Shown: positions 1-13,500 of the stretch, piece after piece
Position numbering within the stretch: position 1 is the first letter of the stretch
Layout of the letters: each line of letters begins with the position of its first letter
Source: Rhipicephalus microplus
Taxonomy: Eukaryota > Arthropoda > Arachnida > Ixodida > Ixodidae
Direction: 5' to 3'
Assembly (NCBI RefSeq): GCF_043290135.1
Contig: NC_134707.1
Span: forward strand, 70,733,906-70,797,905
DNA: 64,000 bases
The notes under the pieces: generated by a model
The model's input: the letters and a program-made list of their open reading frames with translations, nothing else
The model's database searches: none
Told to the model about the DNA's origin: nothing
Made by a program: the position numbers and the translations under genes

Positions 1-330
1 TCGAGTTTCATTCTGTGCTCTGAGTCCATAGCGTTTCAAGTGCATCAGCTTCACTTGGGCAGAAGGCGCTCCCAAATAGCAACTCAGGTGCCTCTCGTCC
101 TGCCGTCGTAAGCATGTTTGGTTGTTTGTCCAGCAATCCTACAAAAAAAAAGTTTTTGTGGGCAATGTGTTGGTACGTAAGTGAATTACTTGCACTCTTG
201 TTCACACTGGATATAGAAGAAAATGGTGAATGTACTCATCACGTTTATTTAGACAATCCTCTTTCAGAACGCAAGCTTAGTTTACACAACGTTTGTGTAT
301 ACGCGTCCTTGCCGGAACCACGTCTCATCG
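1..330 (+). repeat. Dispersed repeat A, copy 1 (unclassified)
   Basis: This stretch resembles 36340-36640. Shared blocks include a GAGTTNCANTCTGTGCTCT segment near base 4 and a TGGANATAGAAGAAAAT segment near base 210. The spacing between the blocks is similar in both copies, so this looks like one diverged interspersed repeat family. It has no convincing coding potential; its open frames are short and the two copies do not conserve them. The left end is cut by the window edge. Confidence 0.4.
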
Positions 331-2174
331 TAATATAATTGGGACTCTTGAGGACCACAAAAGCGTACTTAAATAATACTGCAAATGGCTGAATAGCGGC
401 TACCAAGAAATAAAGAGAATTTTGGTTTCTATTAGCTTATGAACTTTTAATACTGAATTCATCACCGATGTAACGGTGATGATTTGGATATGTATTACAC
501 TTTGGTACTAGAATAATAGGTGACCTCGTCAGCCAATCCTCGCTGAATATTCTGTACAGCGAATGCATTGTATAGGAACAACTGTGTTTTGTACTACGGT
601 TTCTGCTTTTCGTGGAGCCTCTGCGAGAGCAAGCATATATGTGATTTATACTACTGAGTTCCCTCATATGCCTTTCTTCTAATAAATTCAGTTTGAAAAT
701 GAACCTGTATTTCAAACTTGTCGTTTCTAAACATGATGACATTGGTATGCTTCAGTCACAACCACCTTCACATCGTCTTCACTGCAGCCCAACGCGTCAA
801 ATCTGTCACATATATGTACCACTGCAGATTTAACAAAACCAGAAAACCCACTGTTTCAGTCAACTCGTAAAATTTACACGAGAATTACTGAAAGAATATC
901 GTTGTTGCTTGGCTGCTCCTTCCAGAAGCCATTAGCAGTTTTCAATCGCACAGTGTTCTTTAGGAGTGATTGCATTTTCAGATCGGTAGCTCATTATGTG
1001 GAAATGCGATGAGTCACTTGGCTGCAGTAGGTAGGGAGGTACTAAATTTAGCGACAATATAGGAGCGCGCAAGGTAGAAAGAAGGAAACCGCTTTAGAGG
1101 AATGACATGATTGTGGATGCAATCCGCAGTTTGGCAGCACGAGTGTTAGGAGGAAATCTAACTCAGACTGACCAGAGAAATCACGGAAGCAGAGCAGATT
1201 AGGGCGAATGCGAGCGCGTGCATCAGTGTTCCCTTCGTTGCGCTAAGTGATAAAGAAGTGTACTTTTAAGTAGTTGAAGGAGAAAAACGAAACACCTTGG
1301 AAGGGGTTGGTTTTGTTGGGGTGACGTTTCTCGGTTATAGTTGGTTGAGCCTGAGTGCATCGTTGTTCTCGTGCAATTTTTTTTCATAATAAAACTGCAG
1401 TTGTGAGTGAGCGTCTCTCGTGTGAAGGGCTTTCCTTCCGTCTGCCTCGTTCACTAATATATTTCGATGTTATGTAGCACCAGCATTCCACTATCTTGAT
1501 GTAAAGTTTTATGTGGTCCTGAAGAAACCATCTTTAAGTTTCCATTGATTGCTTCTTTAGCAGTTGTGAGTTCAATCACGCAAAGGTGAACTGTTGTGGG
1601 CATGCCATGTTTGCTCGTAAAAGTGCTACGAAATTCTCGGCTACGATTGTTGGCTTCCAACTATACATTGGACTTCAAGAAGTACATGAGCAGTTCTGCA
1701 GTATGGCACGTACGCCCAGGAATGGCAGCTTGAATATTGTATGAGTCACACTTGTGAACGTTGGCTTTTTATTGCATGGGCATTATTAGCGAAATATAAC
1801 AGTTCAGTGAAAAAGAACAAACAGAACAAAAGAAGCTAGAGAATTTGAAGCTCTAATTTGCTGTAATACTTGCGTTGGGTCTAGTTTGTACACAGCCAAA
1901 TAAGAAAACTTCTTAAGCGCAAATAACACTGAAAATTTGAAAATAAAAAGTAGGTCACGAAAAGAACAGGTTGGCGGTAAATTACCAACTGCTTTATTCA
2001 CCTCAGAGCATCACACCAAAGTTGCTCACCCGCCTCATGCTCGGACCGTAGCCCACTCATTGTCTTTTTTCGCGCTGTTGCCCAAAGGCTGCAACGTTCT
2101 CTCTGCCGGTGCCATGCAACACTCCTGCTCGGTACTCTCCAAAGAAGGACTTGTCAAACATCTGTTATGATAAT
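331..2174. other. Unassigned non-coding stretch
   Basis: I see only short open frames without recognisable motifs, and A/T-rich runs such as the T run near 1378-1385. No tRNA, transposon end or tandem array was recognised. Confidence 0.4.
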
Positions 2175-2246
2175 TGGTTTTTGACCACCCCTCACGTAAA
2201 GCCCCTATACCGGGGACTTTGAGGTAACGAAAATAAATAAATATTT
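2175..2246 (+). mobile_element. LINE 3' tail fragment (CR1/L2-like)
   Basis: The sequence has a short GC stem region (AAAGCCCCTATACCGGGG) followed by CTTTGAGGTAACG and an AAATAAATAAAT tail. This is the usual look of a severely 5'-truncated CR1/L2-like LINE end, with a hairpin and a short tandem tail, comparable to the tail at 7885-7937. No coding sequence remains. A TA microsatellite follows at about 2257-2271. Confidence 0.5.
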
Positions 2247-2271
2247 CAAAACCCATATATATATATATATT

Positions 2272-5200
2272 GTATGCGCATGCACAGGTTAGTATTGTAT
2301 ACGTACCAACTTATAAAATTTCATGTTTTATCACACCGCAACACCTGAATACACACGCGTAGTTTCATATTCCTCGCGTAAAGAACAATATCCTAAGATG
2401 TGCTCAGAAGATTCATATTCCATGGCATGCAAAGAAACAGAGATGTCACTGATACAATCAGACACGCTTTTCTTAATGTGATGTGGTCTCAAAGGAAACT
2501 GCACGTCTTCACTCCTGCTTCTGCCTAGAATCAGCGCATCGTAACATCGCGGTGCCCACTCAATGTAGGAATTCAAATGAGCCTCAAGTTGTGCCCCTTG
2601 GCCTACTTTGTTAGCTAGTTTTTACTCATGTTCCTTAAGATGTTCAACTAGCATCTTCCCGTATGCCCAATGTAGAACTTGGCACATACTAGATGTATGG
2701 AGTATAGGTCATGTAAGAAATGAGAAAGACACTGTGTTTACTTTGGCACCCACGTTTGCTACTATAGCTCATGTGCGGGAGCACAACTTTGAGATCTTGT
2801 TGGGCGCGGAAGACACCAAGCGGACGCCATGCCTGTTAGCAACTTTGGTGAGTTGATGTCTGACCTTCGAAACTAGGCAGCCCGCAACAAAGCATAAAAC
2901 TGCTGTGTCCTCAACGTTTCCGTCTAAATATAAGGGCAGGGAATAAATGTTTTGATCCTGCGATAACGCGGCTGTTGCGGCCAGAGCCGCCGTGCCTTTT
3001 TCCCCATGTAGCTCGGGGAGTTTTCCTAAGAGTACTGCGTTTTCACGTATCCGACGCTAACAAAGACATATTCGCAATGAACGTACGCGTGACCCGCTTG
3101 AAGTCGGGAGAAGTAAGAATTGCGAATGCAGCGCTGCACCTTGTCGACTGTTTCATCCATGCGTATTTTTCGTAAGTCATGTACCGTCATTTCTTCCCAT
3201 ATAGGAAACGCAAGCACAAGTCAGGGAGAGACGTTCGCATGGCTGAAGTATGCGTTACTATAGGAATAGACGCTGATGGAGAAGGCGGTTTGTCGCCAGA
3301 TTTTGCAGTGCCAGCGGCAAGGACAAGTACTGTGCGTGCTTCTCTTTTGATCCAAAGCACGGCCAGTCATGAATCGTTTCGTTGTGGTGCACCACAGATA
3401 AATTTCGAGGGCTTAGTGAATCCTCGGAACAGGGGACGACTCTCATATGGCGAAAGTAAGTGCACTGTGGAAGTTTAGTTTGCACTGTCGATCCTCGACT
3501 CAACTGTTTTCCTCTGCAAGAAATTTCGGGAAAACTTGGACTTGAAACACGAGCGCCGAGACGCCCAAAGCATGCTACCATAACCATCGTATATTACGCT
3601 ACCTTTAACCTATAAATAACATGAAGAAACGATTATTTAAACAGCTACGACTACTCAGTTCGTCATCTTTCTGAGACTTTTGCTGGCCATCCGGTCCTAT
3701 GGGCACACTTCCGACTACATTAGCAGTTTATTAGCTGTTATCGCCAAGTTCAAAAGCTGTTTTTCGCTTTTTCTACTGGTTGACATGAAAATACACTTTA
3801 TATCGACTTGAATGCTTCACAAGAACGCATGCACTTGATTAAATAAGGTGTATTTTCTTGCACAAGCGACGACATGGTAGTGCAGCGACTATGTCAGTGC
3901 CTACTGATTTTTATCAGTAACACAATAGCTGGAACGACATAGCTTATTGCTAAAAACCAATACGCATGTGCACGAAAGTATTTCCATGTGTTAGTTTGTG
4001 AACGCGTACTGAACGACAAAGCTGTGTTTTCACGTATACGGAAAACGAGTAACACGGCTGCCGTCCTATACGGCCGGCGTGCGTATTGCGTACGCAGCGC
4101 GCCATCGACCGGGCTCTGAAGGGAGGACTGATTTAGGGGACGTGATCTGTTCAATAAGTCTGGTTCTTTTGTTCATCGTCGACTGCATTCAGCCCGAACG
4201 AAAAGACGCCGCATGGGCCGGGCTGCCGCCCTAGCGTATGCATCGTGGGCAAAAGAATAAGACTTCGAGTTCGCGTTGTCCACATGAGCATCCCTCTATA
4301 TATTTCATCACTACTTTTCTTCGTTCTTCTCTTTGTTTTTTCATTTTATAATAATGTTTTCTCTCGGGAAGCAACGACGTTCAACCGCTGAAGTGCTGTT
4401 TGCAAGCGGCCTAGGGTGGAACTCAATTTTCTTGCTCTGGGCTAGTGGGAAGAGCACTAAAAAAAAAAAAAAGATGTGAGTTTTTCTGAGAATTAATGTT
4501 TTTTTTTCATAGACCGAATGTGTGTACGCTGTTTTCACAATGCGAATGCTTTTTTTCTATTCCGTGTCAATCGAAAAAAAAGTTTGTTGTTCCTGAAGTC
4601 AAATTTATTTGCCTCTTTTTACTTGCAAATAGAGCAATCAGCCACAGTGCACGCCTAGGCATGTAGGAAATATACTCCCAAATATACTCAACCATCCTCC
4701 CAAGGAAACTTGAGATGTCACTAGCAAGCGACTCTGCTTGTTTTAACATGCATTGGTACCCCATGGGTACACAGCGTTATGTCACACGCTTTGTCACCCT
4801 ATAGGTATGAACCAAACGTCAGTTTTAACACATTGTTTCAGCAGCCGGAGCTATAGAGAAAATTTTTCGTAATTACTCATTTCACAGGTTCTACAATTAA
4901 GAAGTGTTCTTGACCATTTTTTTACCGTTTTGGCTAGCCGTGTATATCACCCCCTTGAATGAGAAGCTACACGTGACCGCTTCGCGTGGACGAGATTTTG
5001 TTTTAAGGATCTTTGATCGAGCGTGCACTTTCCCCCTTTTTTTTTACCCCATGCACTGGCATACGATTCTTTTCCGTGCTTGTTATTTCAGTGCTTCGAA
5101 ATATGTTTATTCAACCTCGCCTTTCCTCGAATAAGCGAGCATTCGCCGACGTCCACCGTGGATGTTTTTCTTGGCAGCACTGCAAGTCTTCTGCTCCCGG

Positions 5201-5894
5201 GCCCTCCAGAAAAATGCGACGTGGCGTCTCCTAACAAGAGGAAGCTTTGAGGTTGCTGCCTTATCAGAGCTCCTCTCTGAAGGCTGGAACGGCAATAATG
5301 TTTCTGTTTTTAGCAAGTTCATAGTGTACTACTCTTTAACCAAATCTTTTCAGGAGCACGTAGGTGGGCATGGTGGTCTAGGATCACTTTCTTTTTCAAG
5401 CGTGGTCTAGCATACTTCTAAGCACTCTTGTAACTTGTCTACTTTGTTTCCTTGTTTTAGAAATAAATGAATGTGGAAAAATAAGAGCTAGGCAGGAAAA
5501 TAGGTGTGATCAGAATTGAACTGAACTGGTGAAATTTAAATTACTATAGCAATACAAAAATTGCTAATGTAAAGAAAACCTTAAGTAATACACTTCAATA
5601 TGAAAAGTAAATCTTGTTCATGCTCTATGTACACTTTCTGAAACATATGAAGTATATGATTGACAGCTCGAAGCCTACTCTGTCAAAGCAAAAATTATAT
5701 GCATACCTCAATATAAGGTTCATCAAATCAGCTGTAGGGCACTCCGATGTTTTTTTGTGGCGAAGACCAAAAAATACCAGTTTCACGAACAGCTCCTGTG
5801 AAATAAATGAATGGTTTTTAAGTTAAGCGTGTTGAGATCCCAAGAAGCCTGGTAAAGCCCGGTTTACACTTGTATACTATACTGAACTGGATAA
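2272..5894. other. Unassigned non-coding stretch
   Basis: No gene or complete mobile element was recognised. Two short segments, about 3020-3140 and 3998-4105, share a TTTTCACGTATNCG core and GC-rich CGTACGC-type blocks, so they may be diverged copies of a short repeat. The open frame at 3179-3478 has no recognisable motif. T- and A-runs are frequent near 4460 and 5035. Confidence 0.35.
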
Positions 5895-7637
5895 CTGGAT
5901 TTCTTTCGAATAGAACTACCGAACCTGTTATCCAATAACCCACGCAAGTTTTGGTCATCAATATTGCCCCGCGATGCCGCATCAGCGTCATTTTCCATTG
6001 GCAATAAAACAACTAATGATCCTGCGGAAATTTCCGAAGCTTTCAATAGGTTTTTTGAGTCTGTTTTCACTCGCGACGACCTTGAAGTTCCTCTTTTTCA
6101 TAGTATAAGCTCATTCTTATCAATACCGGACATTATTATTAGCGAAGAGGGGGTTCTCAACCTAATATTAAACTTAAACACTAAGAAATCCAAAGGTCCG
6201 GACGACATTCCCAATGCGTTCTTGGTCCGTTATTCCGATTGGGCTTCCAAATATCTTACTGTCATATTTCAGAAATCCCTTGAAACTGGCATAGTGCCTA
6301 GCTCATGGAAACTGGCAAATGTAATTGCGTTATTTAAGTCCGGAGAAAAGCATATTATTACTAACTATAGACCAATATCACTGACTTCCTACTCTTGTAA
6401 ACTACTGGAGCATATAATTTACAAACACATCATGGAGCATTCAGAACAACACAACCTATTATCTCAGTTTCAGCATGGATTCAGGAGTGGTTTCAGCACG
6501 GTTACACAATTAACAGAATTCGTTCACGACATTGCTTGTTCACTTAATTCCGGAGAGCAGGTCGACGCCATTTTCATCGATTTTTCCAAAGCATTCGACA
6601 CGGTATCTCACACTAAGCTGATATGCAAACTAACTGCCATATTAAACAACCCTGTCTTGGTCAAGTGGATAGAAAACTTTCTTTCAGATCGCGCGCAATT
6701 CGTAGAATTTAATGGTTCCGTATCCAATAAATCTAACGTAACTTCTGGAGTTTGCCAGGGCTCGGTCCTTAGATCACTGCTATTTCTGATCTACATAAAC
6801 GACCTGCCTGGCAACATCAATTCTAAAATCCGTTTTTATGCGGACGATTGCGTACTATATGACACCATTAGCACACCGCAGTGTCACCAAAAACTAAACG
6901 AGTCGTTTTCTAGGTTTTGCGCGTGGTGTAAAACGTGGCAGATGTCCGTAAATTTCCGCAAAACAGTATCCATGTCTTTTACTCACAAACGTTCCTTGTC
7001 TAAATTCACGTACTCATCCGCTGACATAAACCTCCAAAGAGTTACAGAATATAAGTATCTTGGCATTATTTTCACAAGTAACCTATCCTGGTCGAAACAC
7101 ATCGAATATGTATGCACAAAGTCACTTAAGAAACTGGGTTATCTTCGGCGCACACTCAGCCAGGCACCGAACGACACCAAACTCCTGATGTATTAAACAC
7201 TAATCCGACCGACACTCGACTACGCATGCTCCGTGTGGAACCCTTACCGAAAAGGCGAAATTAACAAAATTGAAGCCGTTCAAAAGAAAGCCATCCGATT
7301 CATCTGTCGCAGGTATGACTGCGCTTTTTCACCAACCACAGCCCTCGTATCTCTAGAGCTAACCACCTTAGCTGCCCGTCGTGAAATTGAATCACTAACC
7401 TTTTTTCACCGCATCATTCACTGTTCATATCGCCTGTCATCGAACAAATATGTCACATATGCAAGCCCCACTCAGACCAGAAGCAATTACACCCTTAACG
7501 TTTCCCCGTATCATCCCCGCACAGACACGTTCAAATATAGCTTTTTTCCGCGAACAATTGAGCGTTGGAATTTGTTGCCTGGCCACGTGCGCTCTCTTGA
7601 CTTGCTTACATTTCCTTCTAAAATAAAACTATTGTAA
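5895..7637 (+). pseudogene. Reverse transcriptase of CR1/L2-like LINE, one in-frame stop
   Basis: The product would copy the element's own RNA at a nicked chromosomal target. One reading frame runs the whole length and encodes 580 residues including the stop position. Visible RT motifs in order are KKSKGPDDIPN, NYRPISL, QHGFRSGFST, motif A FIDFSKAFDTV, CQGSV, and the catalytic YADD box at 6837-6848. A C-terminal segment follows with SNLSWSKHIE, RPTLDYACSVWNP and the KAIRFICRRYD region. The frame is broken once by a TAA at 7194-7196, and the same frame resumes at once. The motif after CQGSVL reads RSLLF where the family normally has GPLLF, so activity is doubtful even without the stop. The N-terminal endonuclease is absent. 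The family assignment rests on motif pattern and is confident at the level of RT and likely at the level of clade. Confidence 0.85.
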
Positions 7638-7937
7638 ACTACGTACATATACCGCTTTGTTTCCTTTCCCCCTTTGTACGAGTGCACTTTTGTACTTAGA
7701 TGTGTATATTAGGTCGATCTTATGTCACCCTTTACCATGCCGCTAAAACTGTACACTTCCTTCTATGTTGACTTTCGAACACCTGGTTTCGTCATTACTG
7801 TGTTTTCTTTCTTTCTTTTTGCTTTTGTTTCATTATTGAACTTGTTCGATGCACGCTTTTGTGCGATGTACCCACTCCTGCTATAGCCCCAAGAGGGGCT
7901 GCAGTATGTTAAAAAAATAAAAAAATAAAAAATAAAC
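5895..7937 (+). mobile_element. CR1/L2-like LINE, 5' truncated
   Basis: A non-LTR retrotransposon on the plus strand. It has a reverse-transcriptase frame, a 3' UTR of about 300 bp, a GCCCC...GGGGC stem near 7885-7900 and an A-rich tail of AAAAAAT units at about 7909-7936. The endonuclease and any ORF1 are missing. The frame is open only from 5895, with two stops just upstream at 5883 and 5892, so the copy is taken as 5' truncated. I could not find a clear target-site duplication. Confidence 0.85.
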
Positions 7938-7948
7938 AACCCGGTATT

Positions 7949-8187
7949 CACGCGTTATCGTGATGGTCTTGTGACTAAGATACTAGGCTGCTGACCCGCA
8001 GGTCGTGGGATCAAATCCTGGCTGTGGCGGCGGCATTTTTGATGGAGGCAATAATGCTATAGGCTCCTGTGCTCAGATTTGTGTGCACGTTAAAGAAACC
8101 CAGGTGGTCAAAATTTCCGGAGCCCTCCGCTACAACATCCCTCATAATTATATCTCTCATAATCATAACTCCACATATCTATCACAT
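7949..8187 (+). mobile_element. tRNA-derived SINE (Ruka-like), diverged
   Basis: The head shows TGTGACTAAGATACTAGGCTGC and, further on, GTGGGATCAAATCC, corresponding to the A and B boxes of an RNA polymerase III promoter. The body contains the family landmarks GCTCAGATTTGTGTGCACG, AACCCAGGTGGTCA and TTTCCGGAGCCCTCC. The end is diverged, with part of the usual TGGTTTTGGGACGTTAAAC segment lost. It is non-coding and would be mobilised by LINE proteins. It lies directly behind the LINE tail ending at 7937. Confidence 0.8.
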
Positions 8188-10344
8188 TATTCTGTTCTTT
8201 TCTCTCTCTCCTTTTCACTGTTTTTCTACATGTACCAGTACAAGCAGTGAGATGAAGTGCTCAGTCAGCAACAATTTTGCCTGCATGATTATCTCCTCGT
8301 CGATATTCTAAGCCAGGAACCTGAACTACTAAGTTATTTTTGAAAATTTTCAGTCGCTTCAAAAGCACTGATGATCATTTTTGTGAAGGGTATTGGAAGT
8401 GCAAAAATGGTTTCTATTTCCCAACGTCATTTGTTTTTATACGTGCACGTTTTTACTAATCCCTGAAATGAGAACACCATACGAGTCACACTTTCATAGC
8501 GGACAGTCAGGAAATGCGTAAAGCGCCAAAAAGCTTCGTAAGAAGACATTACTGTTAAGGGACTGCCGCACTTTTGCTCGCCTGCGCATAAGAGAGAGCC
8601 TCCGTCACGTTTCAGGTTTCAAACGTCATCTGGTCCGGACAGCTACGCCGGCTAATTAAGCAGCCGGTCGATAGCCACCCCAAAATATGTTTCTTTTACT
8701 GCTGATCATTACGCCTGGAAAAGAGACCATTTCTTCTCATTGTCTATCTGCCGTACGGAATATAGACACTCAATGGAAGGCTTCTCCACTAGTGGTATTT
8801 GCGCAAAGCAGTAACGTTCAGCGAAGCAGTTGCACATTTATTGCCATTCTTACTCCATTCTTATTGCTGCTTTGGCTGACGCAATGGTATGCGAGAAGCA
8901 CCTTTTATTTGCGTAGAATACTTTATAGCGTACAGTCTTCAATATTTGCGCTCGACGAGCTTAACTCACGCCTTCCTCGTTCTTCTTATTGCTTCATTTT
9001 TACCCTTCTAGTGTAAGCTTCTTGTTGCCGAAGCTTACCTGTATGTTTGCGACTAAGAGTCAATTTTCGCAGCTTTAATATCCGGCAAGACTGATTTCTT
9101 TGTTTCGTTTTGGGATGAAACAACTGTTCATTCAATTTGGATCTAGAGGAAAAGCTCATCATGGTACCATAAAAAAAGTGGTGATTCCGCCAAGCACGTT
9201 CCGGGAGTGTGAGCTTTTGAAATTATCGTGTTTGCGAGTAGGTATCACTATCTTTCCCGCATAGCTTGATACTGGTGAACGAAGCTCCATTTGCTTGCCC
9301 ATAAACTAACTGCCCTTACTTTATTGACCTCCATGTTGTAGCTCTACCATCTCTTGGTTTCAAATCGCGGTTTGAAGTAAACCATCCTTACATTACAAAG
9401 ACAAGTTTAGCTTCAATGTTGATGCTAGATTTGATTCAAAGTAACGCTTCGATCAGCAAAGCAGTACTTCATATTTTTATTCAGAACATGGTTTGTTCCA
9501 GGGTTTTGACAAAGAGATACAACCTTGGTGAAAGTCGGAATGTAAATAGGCCACACAACTATCACCTTGTGGTATGCCGGCACTTACTTGAAGTGGTGAC
9601 TACATGTCGAATTTTATGTGAGAAGTTACCTTTGTTTAGACTATGGCTTGTAATAGCTAGAGCAAGGTGTATTCTTGAGCTGATAAGAACTACACTTTTT
9701 ACAAGGAAGACCTCCTTTTATAGTGTTCAGAATATTTGAATAAATGAGAAAAGATTGAAGAGAGCATGTACTTATAGCAAACTTTATTGCTGAGAAAGAG
9801 GGAATATATACGCTATAAGGGGAAGGTGAGAACAAAAAGAGTGCACATACAATAAAGTGGTGAATTGCAAGTTGATTTGCGGGCCTCATCATGAAAGATA
9901 CTGAAATTCACAATCTAAGTAATGGATCGATGAAGCACTTGCGCACTTCTCACTTGAATTGCTAGTGAAACAAGGCTTTATAAATTGGACGTCGATTTCA
10001 GCGTGGTAGGAAAAGATAACTGGAGACCATAACATCAGCCATGGATGACATTAAATCAATGTGTTACAAAAAAAGCAAGGCGAAACGCAACACCATGACA
10101 CAAAAGCGACTTGTTTTAAATACATGACTATTGGCAATGTTCTGAGTAACCTAATCAACCTTCCTCAATGAAAAAAATTATAATGCAGGCATCATCCATT
10201 GCCAAGTTTTGAAAGCTTTATAGAGTGCGGCTTTCGGGCGCATGCCCTGCGTTAAGCAGCGTCGCCGTAGGTGACCCCGTCACGTGAACAAGCGCGTTGC
10301 AGTGGTATTGGACAGGCCCCACCAACACGTACAGCAGGTACGAC
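8188..10344. other. Unassigned non-coding stretch
   Basis: No family-level similarity was recognised on either strand. The open frames near 8687-9016 and 9416-9739 are short and of unremarkable composition. The segment 10215-10330 is more GC-rich but gives no protein or RNA motif I can name. Confidence 0.35.
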
Positions 10345-10526
10345 TAAAAACAAAAGCAAAAGAAAGAGAAATAAATAAAAGGAAGAGACAGGGAGGTTAA
10401 CCTAGACGAATAGGTTTTCTACCCTGTACGTTGGTGGGGAAAAGGGTCGGAAAGAGGATAGATATAGAGAGATATAAAATAAAGTAGAAAAAAAAACCAC
10501 ATGCGCACACATTCATGGAGTTCCGA

Positions 10527-13500
10527 TCACAGTCGTTTGGACAGGCCTGTTGAACGCAAGAAGCACAGGAGCGCCTTCACAGCCTTTTTCTGCGACATAA
10601 AGTCCTTCCGGCAGCACAGGATTCTTTCTTCGGAAAGAGGCTGGTTGTCCAGTTCATCTAGTGCATTGCAGAGTGACTGTGTCTGCGAGCAGTATTTTGG
10701 GCATTCAAACAGAATGTGCCAAATTGTTTCATCACTGCCACAATGGTCGCATGCAGCAGTGTCAGCCATTCCTATGCGGAACGCGTAAGCATTGGTAAAT
10801 GCGACGCCCAACCATAATCTGCACAGCATAGTATAGCGTCTCGTCGGTGTAATTGCGGAAGAATTCGAAAACTGAGAGTTGGGTCTAAAGTACCTAACCG
10901 TGCATGGATGAAATGTGACTCGTTCCATTGGGACAAGGTGCGCTTGAGAGCAAGCATGCGTAGTTTCCGAGCAGCGTAAGTTCTGGAAAGCGGAATTGAT
11001 ATTTCATCGCTTTCAGTATGGGCAGAACGGGCAGCTCGATCGACCCGTTCATTGCCAATTATTCCACAATGTCTTAGGAGCCATTGAAAGACTATTTCAT
11101 GACCTTCCTCAATGAGTTGGTGAGTCTTTTCCGCAATCTCAAATACCAGTTGTTCGTACGGGCCGTGGCATAAATGTGATAGAAGGGATTGCAGTGCCGC
11201 CTTTGAGTCACTGAAAATTGTCCATTTTTGTGGCTGCTGGTCGTTGATGAATTGCAATGCTGCACGAAGAGCTGTGAGCTCTGCTTCCGTTGATGTCGTA
11301 AAGTAAGAGGTCATGAATTTTCTTGTCGTGTCTTTTATCGGTATAACAAATGATGCCGTTGAACTCTTCTGTAAAACAGAGCCGTCGGTGTATACGTGTA
11401 TGCTGCCTTGATTCGTCTCGTATAACAAGAGCTGAGCAAACAGTCTAAGAGCAGGTGACGACATATCTGCTTTTTCCTGGATGCCAGGTATAGTTACCCT
11501 GACGTTAGCCTGAGTCAGGCAACAGGGAGGAGTCGAAGGCCTGGCGGCGGGTGTGAAGCATGTTGGCAAAGATTCGCGATATGTGGTGACCGTTTGGCAA
11601 AATAACGAACGTGGTCTGTCTGCTGGTAAAGAGGCTAGGTGTTGGCAGGGTGTCCTAACAATATGCCTTATATGTGTCCTGATTGCCTCAACGTCGATAT
11701 GTGTCGTGATGAGGTGGTCACCGGCGATAGCTATAGTAGCCATTGTTGACGCACTACGAGGCAAGCCGAGGTGAATCCGGAGTGCCTGGGACTTAACACT
11801 GTGTAGCGTTCGAAGGCTTGTTTTGCTTGCTTTGGTCCATGCCGGTAAACTGTACCGCAGAAAACCGAGAAAAAGTACTCTGTACAGCTGTAGCATTGCA
11901 CTGGGAGACATTCCCCAGGTCTTCCCTGCAAAGAACTTCAGTATATAACAGATGTCCATTAACCGTTTCTTCATGTGCGAAACGTGATCAATCGATGATA
12001 GATTCCTGTCAATTATGACGCCCAAACACTTGTGCGATCGAACGTATGGTACAGTTTGACCATTGATGCTTATATTGTACTTATCCATAGGCTTTCATGT
12101 AAAAGCTACGAGGGCGCATTTCTCGGAAGAACTTTCCAAGCCTCGATTTCGTAGGTAGCGTAATGTTTCAGTGGCAGCTTTTTGAATTCTCCCTCGTAAC
12201 TGCAGGCGTGTAACAGCCGATGCCCAATCGCAGATATCATCTGCGTACATTGATAGCCTGACCGTGCTTGGCAGATGCTCAGTGAGAGCAATCAACGTAA
12301 GATTGAACAGCACAGGGCTGAGTACGCCACCCTGGAGGACGCCATGGTGGCTGTAATGTGGAGAGGTTGGACCGTCTTCAGTGCTGACAAAAAGGATCGC
12401 ATTGACAAATAACTACGTATCCAGTGATACATCCGACCACCTACTCCTATATCTTCGAGAGCGGTAAGAACAGCTTCATGCATAACGTTGTCATACGCCC
12501 CTTTAACGTCTAGGAACAAAGATGCGCAGAGACGCTTACGGCCTTTTTCGTGTTGGACGTAAGTGACCTGGTTGACTACGTTGTCAATCGATGCTCGAGC
12601 ACGCCGAAATCCTGCCATGGCATCTGTGTAGATGTTGTTACACTCCAATAACCACTCCAGGCGTCCTAGGATCATCCTCTCCATAACTTTGCCTACACAA
12701 CTAGCCAATGCAATCGGACGATAATATGAGAGCTCCAACGGTGACTTGCCTGGTTTCAGTAGTGGAACTAGGCGACTTGTCTTCCAGCTTGTCTGGGGCG
12801 TTCCATCTTGCCAGGATTTGTTGTACAACTCCAAAAGGAGGATTATCGCGCGTTCACCCAGAAGACACAAGGCCCTATAAGAAATTCTATCGGGCCCTGG
12901 TGCCGGCGTGCGTCCACACAAAGCTAGTGCTGCTCTGAGCTCCACAATTGAAAAAGACATATCCATGCGGGAATCCAGTGTTTGTGGACAGTTAGTCGAG
13001 GGCAATAGGCTATTCGGCACTGCGAGTGGCCCAGATACTCTGGCACAGAAGTCTTCTGCCACGTCAATGCCGCGTCTCTGTTCAGAAAGTGCGAGAGCCC
13101 TGAATGGTGACCACTGAGTGGGTTTTGTGCGGAGGCCTCGTACCGTCTTCCACAATTGGGATAAAGGTTTTTGTGGGTCAAGTGACTCACAAAAAACAGT
13201 TCAACGTTGTGACTCGAGATTAATTATCCGGCGCTTAATCTTCTTTTGTATACGTCGAGCAATCCTTAAATCTTCTATTGCCTCCGTGCGTCGGTATCTT
13301 CGTTCAGCACGCTGTCGGATTGCTCGAAGTCGTTCTAGCTCAATGTCAAATTCCGTTACTTTGGGAGAGCAGGCAAGGGTACACGTAGTATTGTGTATTG
13401 TGCTTTTAATTATCTCCTCTATGTCGAAGGATATGTTTGCTTCACAATGCTCTTCCATGCGAGCCTGGAATTTCAACCAGTCCACTCTCTGAACACTATC

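Noticed and set aside
3179..3478. 99-codon open frame
   Set aside because: No motif, and overlapped by a 109-codon open frame on the opposite strand.
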